NCBI RefSeq assembly: GCF_025245835.1
Contig: NZ_JAOBWS010000014.1
Span: forward strand, 1 to 64,000
From: Rheinheimera sp. 4Y26
Lineage (GTDB): Bacteria > Pseudomonadota > Gammaproteobacteria > Enterobacterales > Alteromonadaceae
Length of the DNA stretch: 64,000 bases
Direction of reading: 5' to 3'
The position numbers were made by a program, and so were the translations under genes. This document shows, in pieces, positions 24,602 to 34,653 of the stretch; the stretch's first letter is position 1, and each line of letters starts with the position of its first letter. Under the pieces are notes generated by a model, which made no database searches, was not told the origin of the DNA, and saw nothing but the letters and a program-made list of their open reading frames with translations.

Positions 24602-26923
24602 ATGTCGTTGATTGTCAAACAAATTGCCACGGAAATTTCGGCACGTGCTGAACAGGTAGCCGCTGCCATTGCGTTATTGGATGAAGGCGCCACAGTACCT
24701 TTTATCGCCCGTTACCGTAAAGAAGTGACTGGCGGGCTGGATGATACCCAATTACGTTTGCTTGATCAGCGTTTAACTTATTTGCGTGAGCTGGAAGACA
24801 GGCGTCAGGTGATTTTAAAAACCATCCAGGAACAAGGCAAACTGACTGCTGAGCTGGAACAAGACATTCTGGGTGCCGACAACAAAACCCGGTTAGAAGA
24901 TTTATACCTGCCTTATAAAGCCAAACGCCGCACCAAAGGCCAAATTGCCATAGAAGCAGGTTTATTGCCGCTGGCCGACGCCTTGTTGGCGGACCCGGAT
25001 CTGGCGCCGGAACATGCCGCTCAGGCTTATATCGACAGCGAAGCCGGTTTTGCCGATGTAAAAGCTGTACTGGATGGTGCTAAATATATTCTGATGGAGC
25101 GCTTTGCGGAAGATGCTGATTTACTTGCTAAATTACGCCGTCACCTTGCCCAGCACGCAGTGTTAAAAAGCAGCTTGGTGGCAGGTAAAGAAACCGAAGG
25201 CGCAAAATTCCGCGATTATTTTGCCCATCAGGAAGCCTGGAAAAATGTGCCGTCGCATCGCGCTCTCGCCATGTTCCGTGGCCGCAACGAAGGGGTGCTG
25301 AACCTGCAATTGCTGCCGGATGCCGACGAAGAAAATGCCCACGCCAACTGCGAACAAATGATTGCCAGCCATTTTAACCTGCGTCAGCAAAACCGGGCTG
25401 GCGACGCTTTTATGCGCACTGTGGTGCAATGGACCTGGAAAGTAAAACTCCATCTGCAGTTGGAAAATGACCTGCTGGGTGACTTACGCGAAAAAGCCGA
25501 AGTAGAAGCTATCGCCGTATTTGCGCGGAATATGAAAGACTTATTAATGGCTGCTCCTGCCGGTATGCGCGCCACTCTGGGATTGGACCCTGGTCTTCGT
25601 ACCGGGGTGAAAGTGATAGTGGTGGACGAAACCGGTAAGCTGGTCGCAAACACCACTGTGTTTCCGCATGCCCCACAAAATCTGTGGGACAAATCGGTTA
25701 AAACCCTGGCCGCTTATTGCAAACAATACAAAGTTGAACTGATTGCCATTGGTAACGGCACCGCCTCCCGCGAAACCGACAAACTGGCCGGTGACGTGAT
25801 TAAAATGCTGCCGGAGATGCGCCTGACCAAAGTGATGGTGTCAGAAGCCGGTGCATCGGTGTATTCCGCTTCTGAATTGGCGGCACAGGAGTTCCCTGAG
25901 TTAGACGTGTCTTTACGTGGTGCTGTTTCGATTGGCCGTCGCCTGCAAGACCCGCTGGCTGAGCTGGTAAAAATTGAACCTAAAGCCATTGGCGTTGGCC
26001 AGTATCAGCACGACGTTAACCAGAGTTTGTTAACCAAATCACTGGATGCTGTAGTGGAAGACTGTGTAAACGCAGTTGGGGTGGATCTGAACACAGCATC
26101 AGTGCCGCTGCTGGCAAGGGTTGCCGGTCTGAATAAAACGCTGGCACAAAATATTGTGTTGTACCGCGACAGCAATGGCCGTTTTATGCAGCGTAAAGAC
26201 TTATTAAAAGTGCCGCGCCTTGGTCCTAAAGCTTATGAGCAGGCCGCTGGCTTTTTGCGCATCAGTAATGGCAGTAACCCGTTGGATGCCTCTGCAGTTC
26301 ACCCGGAAGCTTATCCTTTGGTGGAAAGAATTGTCAGCAAACACCAGAAATCGGTGACTGACATTATTGGCAACAGCAGCTTTTTAAAGTCGGTTAATCC
26401 GGCTGAATTTGCCGACGACACCTTTGGTATTCCTACCATCAGCGATATTTTAAAAGAGCTGGATAAACCAGGCCGTGACCCGCGTCCTGAATTTAAAACC
26501 GCCAATTTTAAAGATGGCGTAGAGAAACTGTCGGATTTAACACCGGGCATGTTACTGGAAGGGGTGATCACCAATGTCACCAACTTTGGTGCTTTTGTTG
26601 ATATCGGCGTGCATCAGGACGGTTTAGTACATATTTCATCCTTAACCGATAAGTTTGTCAGCGATCCGCATCAGGTGGTGAAAGCCGGCGATATTGTGAA
26701 GGTGAAGGTATTGGAAGTAGAAGTCGACCGTAAGCGTATTGCCCTGACGATGCGGATGGATGAACAACCACAACAGCGCGGTGCGGCCAAAGAGAACGGT
26801 AAAGCACAAAGTTCAGGCGGTTACAGTGGCAAAACAGCGCCAAAAGCAGCAAAAGCGGTGGACCAGGGCAACGCCGCCATGGGCAATGCTTTTGCCGCCG
26901 CGCTCGCCAAACTGAAAAAGTAA
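24602..26923 (+). CDS. tex: Tex family transcription accessory protein (YhgF)
   Basis: A 773-residue protein matching Tex throughout. It has the N-terminal helical domain ([33 protein letters not shown]), the YqgF/RNase H-like domain ([15 protein letters not shown]), helix-hairpin-helix repeats ([34 protein letters not shown]) and a C-terminal S1 RNA-binding domain ([22 protein letters not shown]). The tail is low-complexity and basic. ATG 24602 follows GAGGA; an upstream TTG at 24545 is ignored. Tex binds nucleic acid and affects transcription and RNA stability. Confidence 0.96.
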   Translation: MSLIVKQIATEISARAEQVAAAIALLDEGATVPFIARYRKEVTGGLDDTQLRLLDQRLTYLRELEDRRQVILKTIQEQGKLTAELEQDILGADNKTRLEDLYLPYKAKRRTKGQIAIEAGLLPLADALLADPDLAPEHAAQAYIDSEAGFADVKAVLDGAKYILMERFAEDADLLAKLRRHLAQHAVLKSSLVAGKETEGAKFRDYFAHQEAWKNVPSHRALAMFRGRNEGVLNLQLLPDADEENAHANCEQMIASHFNLRQQNRAGDAFMRTVVQWTWKVKLHLQLENDLLGDLREKAEVEAIAVFARNMKDLLMAAPAGMRATLGLDPGLRTGVKVIVVDETGKLVANTTVFPHAPQNLWDKSVKTLAAYCKQYKVELIAIGNGTASRETDKLAGDVIKMLPEMRLTKVMVSEAGASVYSASELAAQEFPELDVSLRGAVSIGRRLQDPLAELVKIEPKAIGVGQYQHDVNQSLLTKSLDAVVEDCVNAVGVDLNTASVPLLARVAGLNKTLAQNIVLYRDSNGRFMQRKDLLKVPRLGPKAYEQAAGFLRISNGSNPLDASAVHPEAYPLVERIVSKHQKSVTDIIGNSSFLKSVNPAEFADDTFGIPTISDILKELDKPGRDPRPEFKTANFKDGVEKLSDLTPGMLLEGVITNVTNFGAFVDIGVHQDGLVHISSLTDKFVSDPHQVVKAGDIVKVKVLEVEVDRKRIALTMRMDEQPQQRGAAKENGKAQSSGGYSGKTAPKAAKAVDQGNAAMGNAFAAALAKLKK

Positions 26924-26950
26924 TACTACCCCCTGCTGGATGCTGGCATA

Positions 26951-26984
26951 AAAACGCCGTCTTTAAGACGGCGTTTTATTTTAA
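26951..26984 (+). terminator. Rho-independent terminator of tex
   Basis: AACGCCGTC pairs with GACGGCGTT around TTTAA, followed by TTATTTT; 28 bases after the tex stop. Confidence 0.9.
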
Positions 26985-27054
26985 TACCTGTAAAACTAAA
27001 TGGCTAAGCGCTAAGGTGGCGCCAGGCTCCGTGGCGACATCAAGCTGTAATGCT

Positions 27055-28086
27055 TTAAATGCTTTGGATAAGTGGCCTTTCAGCAGGCATGGTGGCACGG
27101 GCGTAAAAACCGGCAATCACGTCACTACGCAGCTGCATCTGTGGATCGCGGGCAAAAGAACGGGTCTCAGGAGCCACATAACGGCTGGCGTTTTCTTTTA
27201 TGGCATTGTATTGCTGTTGCCGCTCTTGTTGCATCTTGCTGGCAACATCTTCATCTTGCCGGGCTGCGGTGTTGGCCTGTTCAGAAAACATGTCCTGCTC
27301 AGCGTCAATATCCGCCAGTTCAACCCGGCCTGTCATTTCTGCAAAAGCGGCAGCGGCATCATAATCACCATCCGACGCCGGCGGGTCGTTCAGTGGCAAT
27401 AATTCCTGCGCCAGTTCAATCTGAGCTTCAACAATACGGCGGCTGGCTTCAGCGGCAATTTGTTGGTCAGTTGAAGAAGGATCAGCAGGTGCCAGCGCTG
27501 CCGCCTTTACCTGCTGCAATTTGATAATGGTGGCCTGAGGATCGCCCGGCACTTCCGCCAGATCAATATTCACCTCACCGCCAACCGCATATTTCTGGCC
27601 ATCAGGGCCGGTTTGGTAACTGTAACTTGGGCTGCCAGCCAGCTCACCACCGACTGAAGCATGCGCTTGCTCGTGTGCTCTGACTTCAGCATCACGTTTT
27701 TTCAGTTCGGCAATTTCACGTTGTTCTGCTGCTTGTTGACGTTGTTCTGACGGACTGCCTTGCCGGCCATCCTGATTTTGTCCACCCTGCTGACCACTGC
27801 TTTCGCCCTGTTGCTCGCGGCCGGAGCTTTCTTCACCACGACCCTCAATGGCTTGTTTGAGCTCAGTGCCGCGGTTTTTAATGTCGTCGCTATAGGTGTA
27901 ACCATTGCTGGCATTATGGTTGCGGCTTTTATCTTCGGAAATCACGCCTTTTTCAGCGGCACCACGCTCAGCCTGAGTCACAGGCTCTATAATGTCGCGT
28001 TTTAAATTTTCCCGGCGCGCCAAATCAACGGCAGGATTGCCGGGATAAGGATTGATATTGGTAAAGGCCGGAGGGGTGATGATCAT
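27055..28086 (-). CDS. SprA-related putative metalloprotease
   Basis: A 343-residue hydrophilic protein of the SprA-related / CJM1_0395 family. The N-terminal 110 residues are Gln/Gly/Glu-rich and look disordered. A conserved centre (about 125-225) contains RDAEVRAHEQAHASVGGELAG, whose HEQAH resembles a zinc-protease HExxH, then YQTGPDGQKYAVGGEVNIDL. The C-terminal third is variable. Proteolytic activity has not been shown to my knowledge. It follows a small gene with flagellar-axial-like ends after an 11-bp gap (28086/28097), which suggests an envelope or flagellar link. Confidence 0.85.
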   Translation of the reverse strand: MIITPPAFTNINPYPGNPAVDLARRENLKRDIIEPVTQAERGAAEKGVISEDKSRNHNASNGYTYSDDIKNRGTELKQAIEGRGEESSGREQQGESSGQQGGQNQDGRQGSPSEQRQQAAEQREIAELKKRDAEVRAHEQAHASVGGELAGSPSYSYQTGPDGQKYAVGGEVNIDLAEVPGDPQATIIKLQQVKAAALAPADPSSTDQQIAAEASRRIVEAQIELAQELLPLNDPPASDGDYDAAAAFAEMTGRVELADIDAEQDMFSEQANTAARQDEDVASKMQQERQQQYNAIKENASRYVAPETRSFARDPQMQLRSDVIAGFYARATMPAERPLIQSI

Positions 28087-28096
28087 CTTGTGTTAC

Positions 28097-28411
28097 TCAC
28101 ACCCGGATATCGATGACAGAACCAAGCACTTCGTCCGCCGTCTGAATCGAACGCACATTGGCTTCGGCATTGATTTGTTCTGTAGTCAGTTGCACCAGAC
28201 TTTGAGTCAGGCCCGGGGTTTGCGATTCTGAGCTTAAAGTGACTCTATCTGTATCAGCACGACTTTGTTGAGCTGCAGCATCTTCGCGGGCATTTTGCAG
28301 CCGCTGCTGATTAGCAGTTTCACGGTTAATATTCACTGTGGCTTCGGTAATGCCATAAGACGCACTTTGCAGGCCCTGAGTGCCTGAAGCAAAAGCTGAT
28401 TGAATGTCCAT
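28097..28411 (-). CDS. Small protein resembling flagellar rod/hook termini
   Basis: A 104-residue protein with a strong GGAGGT ribosome site. The N-terminus (SAFASGTQGLQSASYGITEATVNINRETANQ) and C-terminus (QLTTEQINAEANVRSIQTADEVLGSVIDIRV) mimic the paired coiled-coil ends of flagellar axial proteins such as FlgC or FlgE, with almost no middle. It shares an operon with the SprA-related gene. It may be a minimal axial-like or regulatory protein; the similarity is by eye and function is unknown. Confidence 0.6.
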   Translation of the reverse strand: MDIQSAFASGTQGLQSASYGITEATVNINRETANQQRLQNAREDAAAQQSRADTDRVTLSSESQTPGLTQSLVQLTTEQINAEANVRSIQTADEVLGSVIDIRV

Positions 28412-28480
28412 GGTAGACCTCCGGCGTTTAGCGAACTTGATTAAATTCTAATCAAGAACACTGCCAGACTCAAGCTAAAG

Positions 28481-28516
28481 CCGGCAAAAGCGGCAAATAT
28501 TTGCCGCTTTTGCCGG
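28481..28516. terminator. 36-bp perfect palindrome between bioH and the SprA pair
   Basis: Two 18-base halves, starting CCGGCAAAAGCGGCAAAT, are exact reverse complements. It lies 25 bases after the bioH stop (minus strand) and ahead of the SprA-related pair's promoter. No strong T-run follows, but the stem is long enough to block or process transcripts. Confidence 0.6.
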
Positions 28517-28540
28517 TGTTTATGGCCAGTTATGCTGACA

Positions 28541-29317
28541 TCAGCTGCAACCTGAGGATGCTTTTGCCGCCCATTGTCGCAACCATTGCATAAACTCAGC
28601 CTGGTGCGAGATAAAGGGGGCGTGCGAAGCTTTTGGCAACAACGTCACTTCAGCCGCAGGACAGATTTGGCTGAGTGTATCCAGCATTGCAACTGGTACC
28701 AGCGAATCGAGCCGGCCAAAACAATAAGCAAGCGGCATTTGTAGCTCCGCCAGCCTTGTCCTTAAATCACCATCCGCCAACAGCTGTAAACCACCAGCCA
28801 ATGCTTCGGAGCTGGGTAATGGCAAACTTAACACCGCCTGCTTTAATGCCTTAATATCCTGCCTTGCTGTTTCACTGCCAAGGGCCTGAATAGCCAAAAA
28901 ACGTTCGACGGTCAGCGCCAGATCTTTTGATAAAGCACCGGCAAATTGACTAAGCACCCGCTCATCCATGCCTGGCCAACCTTCTTTGGCTAAGAAGCAG
29001 GGCGAGCTAGCCACCAGCGCCAGCGCTTTGACTTTTTCCGGATAATCCAGCGCCAGCTGAGTGGCAATTAAGCCACCCAAAGACCAGCCCAACACCAGAC
29101 TCTGCGGTGGGATCTCGTTGGCCAACACCGCAGCCACAGCACTTAACGTATAAGGACTCGGGCATTGCTGATTCAAGCCAAAACCAGGCAAGTCAGGAGT
29201 CAGCACCTGATAATCGTCAGCTAATAATGGAATAAGATGTTGCCATACAGCATGATTTAACCCCCAACCGTGCAACAGCACCAGACTGGGTTTGCCTCTT
29301 TGTGGCTGAACTGCCAT
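28541..29317 (-). CDS. bioH: Pimeloyl-ACP methyl ester carboxylesterase BioH
   Basis: A 258-residue alpha/beta hydrolase with LLHGWGLNHAVW, nucleophile Ser in GWSLGGL, Asp in CFGRLDSLVP and His in PKASHAPFISH. BioH removes the methyl group from pimeloyl-ACP methyl ester, ending the disguised fatty-acid route to biotin. ATG 29317 has an AGGT site. It is divergent from gntX, the same pairing as in enterobacteria, which supports the name. Confidence 0.9.
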   Translation of the reverse strand: MAVQPQRGKPSLVLLHGWGLNHAVWQHLIPLLADDYQVLTPDLPGFGLNQQCPSPYTLSAVAAVLANEIPPQSLVLGWSLGGLIATQLALDYPEKVKALALVASSPCFLAKEGWPGMDERVLSQFAGALSKDLALTVERFLAIQALGSETARQDIKALKQAVLSLPLPSSEALAGGLQLLADGDLRTRLAELQMPLAYCFGRLDSLVPVAMLDTLSQICPAAEVTLLPKASHAPFISHQAEFMQWLRQWAAKASSGCS

Positions 29318-29350
29318 AGTGAACCTAAATGTTTATTTTTTGTGAATATA

Positions 29351-30118
29351 ATGCCAAAGATTATCTCTGTTGTGCACCAGTGCCTGCACCTGCTGTTGCC
29401 CAACTCTTGTTTGTGGTGCCAGCTGCCGGTGCAACAGCCCGAGGCGCAGCTGTGTGATTATTGTAACTTGGCGTTACCCCGCTTGTCGCCTGAATTACCG
29501 CCACAGAATGCCTTGTTATTACCGGCTGTCGCACGCGGTCTGAAACCCCGTCACTTTGATGCACTTTTTAGCCTGAGCTGGTATCAGAATCCCTGGTCAC
29601 ACTGGATTACACACTGGAAGTTTCAGCAGGATTTGGCTTGTGGTGCGCTGCTGTGCCAGCAACTGGCCGCTGCGGCACAGAGTTATCAGGCGCCCTCTGA
29701 TGCCGCAATTTGTTTTGTGCCTATGAGCCACAACAGATACAAAGAACGTGGTTTTAATCAGGCCGAAGAGCTGGCGCGAGTCCTGGCAACCAGCCTGAAA
29801 CTGCCGTTAATGTCGGTTTTTGCCAGCAAAGCCGGAGTGAAACATCAGGTGGGGCTGAGCCGGGCACGGCGCAGAGCAAATCTGCGCCGCCAATTCAGCC
29901 TTCAAACACAGCACAAATTACCGGCGCATATGCTGTTGGTAGACGATGTGATCACCACAGGTGCGACGGTCAATCAGCTCTGCTTATTGTTAAAAAAACA
30001 CGGGGTCCGGACTGTGGATGTCTGGACCCTGGCTGTGACCTCTGCCAAAAGACAAAAGCGTTATTCAGCGGCACCATCATCGTCACCGGACGCAGAATCA
30101 AAAGCTTTAGCAAAATAA
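29351..30118 (+). CDS. gntX: ComF/GntX family amidophosphoribosyltransferase-like protein
   Basis: A 255-residue ComF-type protein. An N-terminal Cys motif (CLWCQLP...LCDYC) is followed by a PRTase-like domain with FVPMSHNRYKERGFNQAEELA and the phosphoribosyl-binding loop LLVDDVITTGAT. ComF proteins help DNA uptake or gluconate/Fe-S metabolism depending on the species. The start is chosen at ATG 29351 from family alignment although no ribosome site is visible; GTG 29342 is possible. The last 19 codons overlap the convergent peptidase gene. Confidence 0.85.
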   Translation: MPKIISVVHQCLHLLLPNSCLWCQLPVQQPEAQLCDYCNLALPRLSPELPPQNALLLPAVARGLKPRHFDALFSLSWYQNPWSHWITHWKFQQDLACGALLCQQLAAAAQSYQAPSDAAICFVPMSHNRYKERGFNQAEELARVLATSLKLPLMSVFASKAGVKHQVGLSRARRRANLRRQFSLQTQHKLPAHMLLVDDVITTGATVNQLCLLLKKHGVRTVDVWTLAVTSAKRQKRYSAAPSSSPDAESKALAK

Positions 30119-32622
30119 AGTGCGTTAACCAGAATACGGCTGGAGCCGGTGAAATAACCGCGGAACACCGGGTTGTCCACCATGGCGATGACTCTGCCTT
30201 TGCCCATGGTCTGTGCCAGCAAGGCCGGACTTTTGCTGATCTGTCCGGCCAGCTCAGGTGCGACAAAACCCGCCAGCTGCTTGCCACTGCGGTAAGAGCC
30301 CACTGTAACAAAATCCTTGCCGGGGGCTTTGAGTAACATCAAATCGTTTTTAAATACCGGCAGTTCGGCTCTGGGTAAACCAAAAGTCAGCGGATGGCTT
30401 AAGTCGAGTTCCAGCTGGAAAATGGCACCGGCAATACGTTGTTGCCCGGCCAGTTTTTCTTTGTCGTTGTAGCGCAGCTCATCAAGCTTCACCAGCTGTT
30501 TCAGCTCTTCTTTATTGGCAACCGTGCTGGCGATCCAGCCCTGTTTAGCCACAAACTCCAGCGCTGATTTTTGCGCCCACAACACACCACCGGCTTTGAT
30601 CCAGCTTTCCAGTTTGGCAATGTCGCTTTCGTTCCAGCTTTGATATTTACCATCCGGCAGCAGAATATGGCTATAACGGCTTAAATCTATCTGGCCAAGC
30701 CTTGCTGGCTCCACCAAACTCGGTGACACACCGGCCAGTCGCTCCAGATTAAACCACAGCTCCCCCGCTTCACTGGAGTTCATCCCTGGCCCAGCCATCA
30801 CCAACACTTGCGGCAGCTTTAACGGCACCATTTGATTACTGCCTAAATCCTGGCCCATCGGCGTTAAACCAGAACTGATGGCGGCAAGCGCTAAGCCCTG
30901 TTGTTGCTGGGCTTGCTGCAGCACACTGAACCAGTCGCCTTGTTGTAAACCGGCCGGCACCAGCACAGTGCCGGCGGCAAACTGCTGTACACCTTCAGCA
31001 GTTTCTGCACTAAAGGCTTTACTGGCCGCTCTGAGCTGCAAACCCTTGGCCAGCAGTTGCTGCACCAGCACAGGAGAGCGCTGATCCTGCCAGCGGATAG
31101 CATAAGCGTAAGCACCGGCTGTGACAGGCGCTGCTGAAGCCACGGTGGGCTGCCATGGCGTTTTGCTCAGCGCCGATGGCACTTTCCGGCTGCTGGCAAA
31201 ACTGATGTTGTAGGCATAAGGCAAAGTCCAGGCCGATACATCATAAAAAGTGTTGTCACGAAAATTGGTTTCTGTGCTGAACGCTGCTTTGAGCAGCCGG
31301 TATTGGCTTTGTTTCAACGGCACAAAATAACTTTGTCCGGCCGGAAACTGTTGCTCCCCCTGACTGACATCTTCGGTCAGCGCATAAGCCTTGATTTGGT
31401 GTTGTGCCAGCAACTGCAATAAATCCTGCAACCGGCTTTGGTCGGCACTTTCGGTTAATAAATACCCCTGCACCGCATCATCGGCAGCCAGTGACTGACT
31501 GTCGCGGAAAAACTTGCGCTGCCACTGTTGTAATTCGGCTTTGTGAGCAACGGCGCCTCTTAAAGTCGACAAAGACGTCAGCAGCTGATTTTCAATAGTA
31601 GTGGCAAAACTTAACGGGCCATTGATGCTGTCCTGCAAATGGCCGCGACTGCTGGCCTGCTCAAACAAAATGCCGACCGAGCCATGCACATCCGGATAGG
31701 TAGAACCTTTGCCAATATAAAAGTCGTCAAAACTTTCTTCGGTGTAATACAACTTTCCTTTGTCATCAAAGGCTTTGGCATGGTATTTCGCCAATAAGGC
31801 GGTTAATTTGTAGTTTTCGTCCGGGGTCGCCGGATTGTTGCGGCTTGGAATACCGGGCTGGAAAAAATAACTGCTGTTGGTGCCCATTTCATGGAAATCT
31901 CCCAGCACCTGCGGCAGCCACTGATGGAACTGAGCAATACGGGCACGGCTCTCCGGATGCTGCAGCGGCAACCAGTCGCGGTTTAAGTCAAACCAATAAT
32001 GGTTCGGCCGGCCGTTTGGCCAGGGTTCCACGTGCTCGCGATGTTGTGGGTCGGCCACAGGGTTCAGCCCCTGATGCATATTGGCCCAGTTGGCAAAACG
32101 GTCATGACCGTCGGGGTTCAGGCTGGGCTGGATCAGAATAATAGCCTGTTCCAGCCATTGGCTGACTTCGGCAGAATCGCTGCTCAGAAGATAATGCGCC
32201 AGTTGCATTGCGGCATTGGCGCCGCTGGGTTCATTGCCGTGAATGCTGTATCCCAGCCAAATCACCAATGGCAGTTGGGCATCCAACTGCTGTTCACCTT
32301 TGGCCACCGCCAGATGCTGACGCCGGATGTCTTCCAGCTTTGCCATATTGGCTTTTGAGCTGACCACCAGCTGCAACAACGGTCTTTGTTCGTGGCTGCG
32401 GCCTATTTCCTGCAGCAGTGCACGCTCAGGCTGGCTTGCTGCAAGCTCACGGAAATATCGTTCAATCTGATCATGGCGGGCATGCCACTGGCCGGGAGCA
32501 AAACCCAGAATTTGCGCCGGCGCCGGTACCTGGGGTTCAATCTGTTGCTGCGCAGCAAGGCCGGCAGCAGCTGTGAAACCGGTTAAAGTTAAAGCGGCCA
32601 ATAAGGTGAATGTTTTCATCAC
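30061..32622 (-). CDS. Secreted M14-family zinc carboxypeptidase
   Basis: An 853-residue exported protein with a Sec signal peptide (about 1-24, ending AAAGLAA). The M14 domain (about 45-370) has zinc ligands in SIHGNEPSG and the later His in FHEMG, with substrate residues in NPDG and FDLNRDW and the catalytic Glu probably in ILFEQASS. The long C-terminal part includes a glutamine-amidotransferase-like region (VLVMAGPGMNSSEAGELW, ILLPDGKYQSW), as in other large M14 peptidases of Alteromonadales. It should trim peptides outside the inner membrane. Confidence 0.88.
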   Translation of the reverse strand: MMKTFTLLAALTLTGFTAAAGLAAQQQIEPQVPAPAQILGFAPGQWHARHDQIERYFRELAASQPERALLQEIGRSHEQRPLLQLVVSSKANMAKLEDIRRQHLAVAKGEQQLDAQLPLVIWLGYSIHGNEPSGANAAMQLAHYLLSSDSAEVSQWLEQAIILIQPSLNPDGHDRFANWANMHQGLNPVADPQHREHVEPWPNGRPNHYWFDLNRDWLPLQHPESRARIAQFHQWLPQVLGDFHEMGTNSSYFFQPGIPSRNNPATPDENYKLTALLAKYHAKAFDDKGKLYYTEESFDDFYIGKGSTYPDVHGSVGILFEQASSRGHLQDSINGPLSFATTIENQLLTSLSTLRGAVAHKAELQQWQRKFFRDSQSLAADDAVQGYLLTESADQSRLQDLLQLLAQHQIKAYALTEDVSQGEQQFPAGQSYFVPLKQSQYRLLKAAFSTETNFRDNTFYDVSAWTLPYAYNISFASSRKVPSALSKTPWQPTVASAAPVTAGAYAYAIRWQDQRSPVLVQQLLAKGLQLRAASKAFSAETAEGVQQFAAGTVLVPAGLQQGDWFSVLQQAQQQQGLALAAISSGLTPMGQDLGSNQMVPLKLPQVLVMAGPGMNSSEAGELWFNLERLAGVSPSLVEPARLGQIDLSRYSHILLPDGKYQSWNESDIAKLESWIKAGGVLWAQKSALEFVAKQGWIASTVANKEELKQLVKLDELRYNDKEKLAGQQRIAGAIFQLELDLSHPLTFGLPRAELPVFKNDLMLLKAPGKDFVTVGSYRSGKQLAGFVAPELAGQISKSPALLAQTMGKGRVIAMVDNPVFRGYFTGSSRILVNALYFAKAFDSASGDDDGAAE

Positions 32623-32744
32623 AACTCCTGTTACTTTGGCACCACCTTAACAATAAAGATTGCGATCGCTCAAGCGGGGTTGGCAGGGCTGCGCCCAAGG
32701 AGTATCATAGCCATTAACCTAGTAATTTAGTCAGGTACTAAGCA

Positions 32745-33323
32745 ATGATTCATATCTCAGAAGCTGCGCAAGCGCACTTTGTTAAGTTGTTGGAAAAACA
32801 GGCTGCCGGCACCAATATCAGAGTGTTCGTGGTCAATCCTGGCACGGCTCAGGCTGAATGTGGTGTGTCTTATTGCCCTGTTGATGCGGTAGAAGAATCG
32901 GATTTAAAAGTGGCTTTTACCGGCTTTTCTGCGGTGATTGATGCCGACAGCAAACCCTTTTTGGTGGACGCTGAAATTGATTTTGTCACCGATCAGATGG
33001 GTTCACAGCTGACTTTAAAAGCGCCGAACGCCAAAGTACGCAAGGTTAATGACAATGCCCCACTGAAAGAACGGGTGCAATACGTGATAGACGCTGAAAT
33101 TAACCCGCAACTGGCCAACCACGGAGGCCGCGTGTCTGTGGTTGAGCTGACTGAAGAAGGTGTGGCTGTGCTGCAGTTTGGCGGCGGCTGTAACGGTTGT
33201 TCTCAGGTGGATTTAACCTTAAAAGAAGGTATTGAAAAAGAGTTGCTGAACCGCTTCAGCGGTGAGCTGAGTGGCGTGCGCGATGTCACCGACCACCAGC
33301 GTGGTGAACACTCTTATTATTAA
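32745..33323 (+). CDS. nfuA: Fe-S biogenesis protein NfuA
   Basis: A 192-residue protein with an A-type-like N-terminal domain that lacks the usual cysteines and a C-terminal Nfu domain with the cluster-binding CxxC in [12 protein letters not shown]. NfuA carries [4Fe-4S] clusters to target enzymes, notably under oxidative stress or iron limitation. Length and architecture match the gammaproteobacterial protein, and the bioH-gntX-nfuA neighbourhood is conserved. Confidence 0.95.
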   Translation: MIHISEAAQAHFVKLLEKQAAGTNIRVFVVNPGTAQAECGVSYCPVDAVEESDLKVAFTGFSAVIDADSKPFLVDAEIDFVTDQMGSQLTLKAPNAKVRKVNDNAPLKERVQYVIDAEINPQLANHGGRVSVVELTEEGVAVLQFGGGCNGCSQVDLTLKEGIEKELLNRFSGELSGVRDVTDHQRGEHSYY

Positions 33324-33332
33324 GCCTTGCCA

Positions 33333-33560
33333 ATGCGGCTGAACATTACCTTACCAACGGCTGCCCAATGCGGCCGTTGTTTTATCTGGGGCATGGCCGG
33401 CTTTTGGGTGTTACTGCTGATATTTCTGCTGTTGCCCTCAGAACCAGTCTGGTTACTGCAAACTGTAATTGTGCTGTGGCTGGTTAGTTTTATCATCACT
33501 TTTGGCAGTTATCTATTGCTGTTGCTGCGTCGAATTGGCATTTTGCCCATGGACGAATAG
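33333..33560 (+). CDS. Small inner-membrane protein
   Basis: A 75-residue protein with two predicted membrane helices (FIWGMAGFWVLLLIFLLLP and LQTVIVLWLVSFIITFGSYLL) and a short cytoplasmic tail. ATG 33333 is chosen over TTG 33327. It lies 9 bp after nfuA and 16 bp before the deacetylase gene, so all three may be co-transcribed. Function unknown. Confidence 0.6.
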   Translation: MRLNITLPTAAQCGRCFIWGMAGFWVLLLIFLLLPSEPVWLLQTVIVLWLVSFIITFGSYLLLLLRRIGILPMDE

Positions 33561-33576
33561 TTTTAAGGATCTGTTG

Positions 33577-34623
33577 ATGCGTAGTCTGTTTTTGTCTGTC
33601 TTGCACTTTATTCTCATCACAGCAGCGACTTTCACAGCGCTAAGCACCTCACCAGCGCATGCAGCTATTATTCTGCAATACCACCATGTAGCCACCAATA
33701 CACCAAAAACCACCAGCGTTACCCCGGCTGAATTTCGCCAGCAAATGCAGCTGCTCAAAGAGCAGAAGATGAAAGTGGTGAGCCTGGAACGGCTGATTAA
33801 CCAGCTGAAAGCTGGTGAACCTTTGGCCGACAACGAAGTAGCCATTACTTTTGATGATGGTTTTGAAAACGTCTTCACCAATGCCCGCCCGATCCTGCGG
33901 GAGTTTGGTTACCCTTACACCATGTTTTTAGGCCCGGCTTTAATTGACCGCAAAGAAGGCCCGGTACTGAGCTGGCAACAAATTCAGACCATGCACCAAG
34001 AAGGGGTGATTATTGCCAACCACAGCTCTTATCATCACAGATTGGCAGTTCCCAATAAGGGCGAAAGCAAAGCACAGTGGCGGCAGAGAGTAAAAACCGA
34101 CATTCTATTGGCCGAACAACAGCTGGAAGAAAAGCTGGGTGTGCGTCGCCAGTGGCTGGCTTATCCTTATGGTGATTTCAGCGCCGAGCTGGAAGCTTTA
34201 GTGACGGAGCTTGGTTTTATTGGCATTGGCCAGCAATCCGGGGCTGTTGGCCCGGGAGTTTCTTTAACCCGCATTCCACGTTACCCTTCGTCCAGTCAGT
34301 TTGCCGCGCTGAAACACTTCGGACCTAAGTTAAAGACTCTGGCCTTGCCAGTCACAGACTACAGCGGCGCGGATCCGGTCAGCAAAACCAATCCGCCCAG
34401 CCTGAAGTTAACTGTGGATGCCAAAGACTTTAAAACAGCGCAGCTGAACTGCTTTTTTAATGGGGAGGCGATACCACTGACATGGCTGGACCAGCGTACC
34501 TTTGTTGCCAAAGCCAAAGCGCCGCTGCAACTCAATCACAACAGATACAACTGCACCGCGCCCAGCTTAAGTAAAAAAGGCTATTTTTACTGGTTCTCCC
34601 AGCCCTGGGTGTTTATTCAGTAA
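33577..34623 (+). CDS. Secreted polysaccharide deacetylase family protein
   Basis: A 348-residue exported protein. The signal peptide ends at about 26 (SPAHA-AI). The NodB-type domain has the catalytic/metal motif VAITFDDGFENV, the metal-binding NHSSYHH and WLAYPYGDFS. The C-terminal 90 residues form a separate beta-rich region with two cysteines. It is likely to deacetylate an envelope glycan in the periplasm. ATG 33577 has an AAGGAT site. Confidence 0.88.
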   Translation: MRSLFLSVLHFILITAATFTALSTSPAHAAIILQYHHVATNTPKTTSVTPAEFRQQMQLLKEQKMKVVSLERLINQLKAGEPLADNEVAITFDDGFENVFTNARPILREFGYPYTMFLGPALIDRKEGPVLSWQQIQTMHQEGVIIANHSSYHHRLAVPNKGESKAQWRQRVKTDILLAEQQLEEKLGVRRQWLAYPYGDFSAELEALVTELGFIGIGQQSGAVGPGVSLTRIPRYPSSSQFAALKHFGPKLKTLALPVTDYSGADPVSKTNPPSLKLTVDAKDFKTAQLNCFFNGEAIPLTWLDQRTFVAKAKAPLQLNHNRYNCTAPSLSKKGYFYWFSQPWVFIQ

Positions 34624-34653
34624 GAATCTGTTTTGACTGAATAAAACACAAAA

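Noticed and set aside
24385-24693. Minus-strand ORF of 102 codons between greB and tex
   Set aside because: Most of it is antisense to the tex start; only a short middle part looks coding-like and no ribosome site or family supports it.
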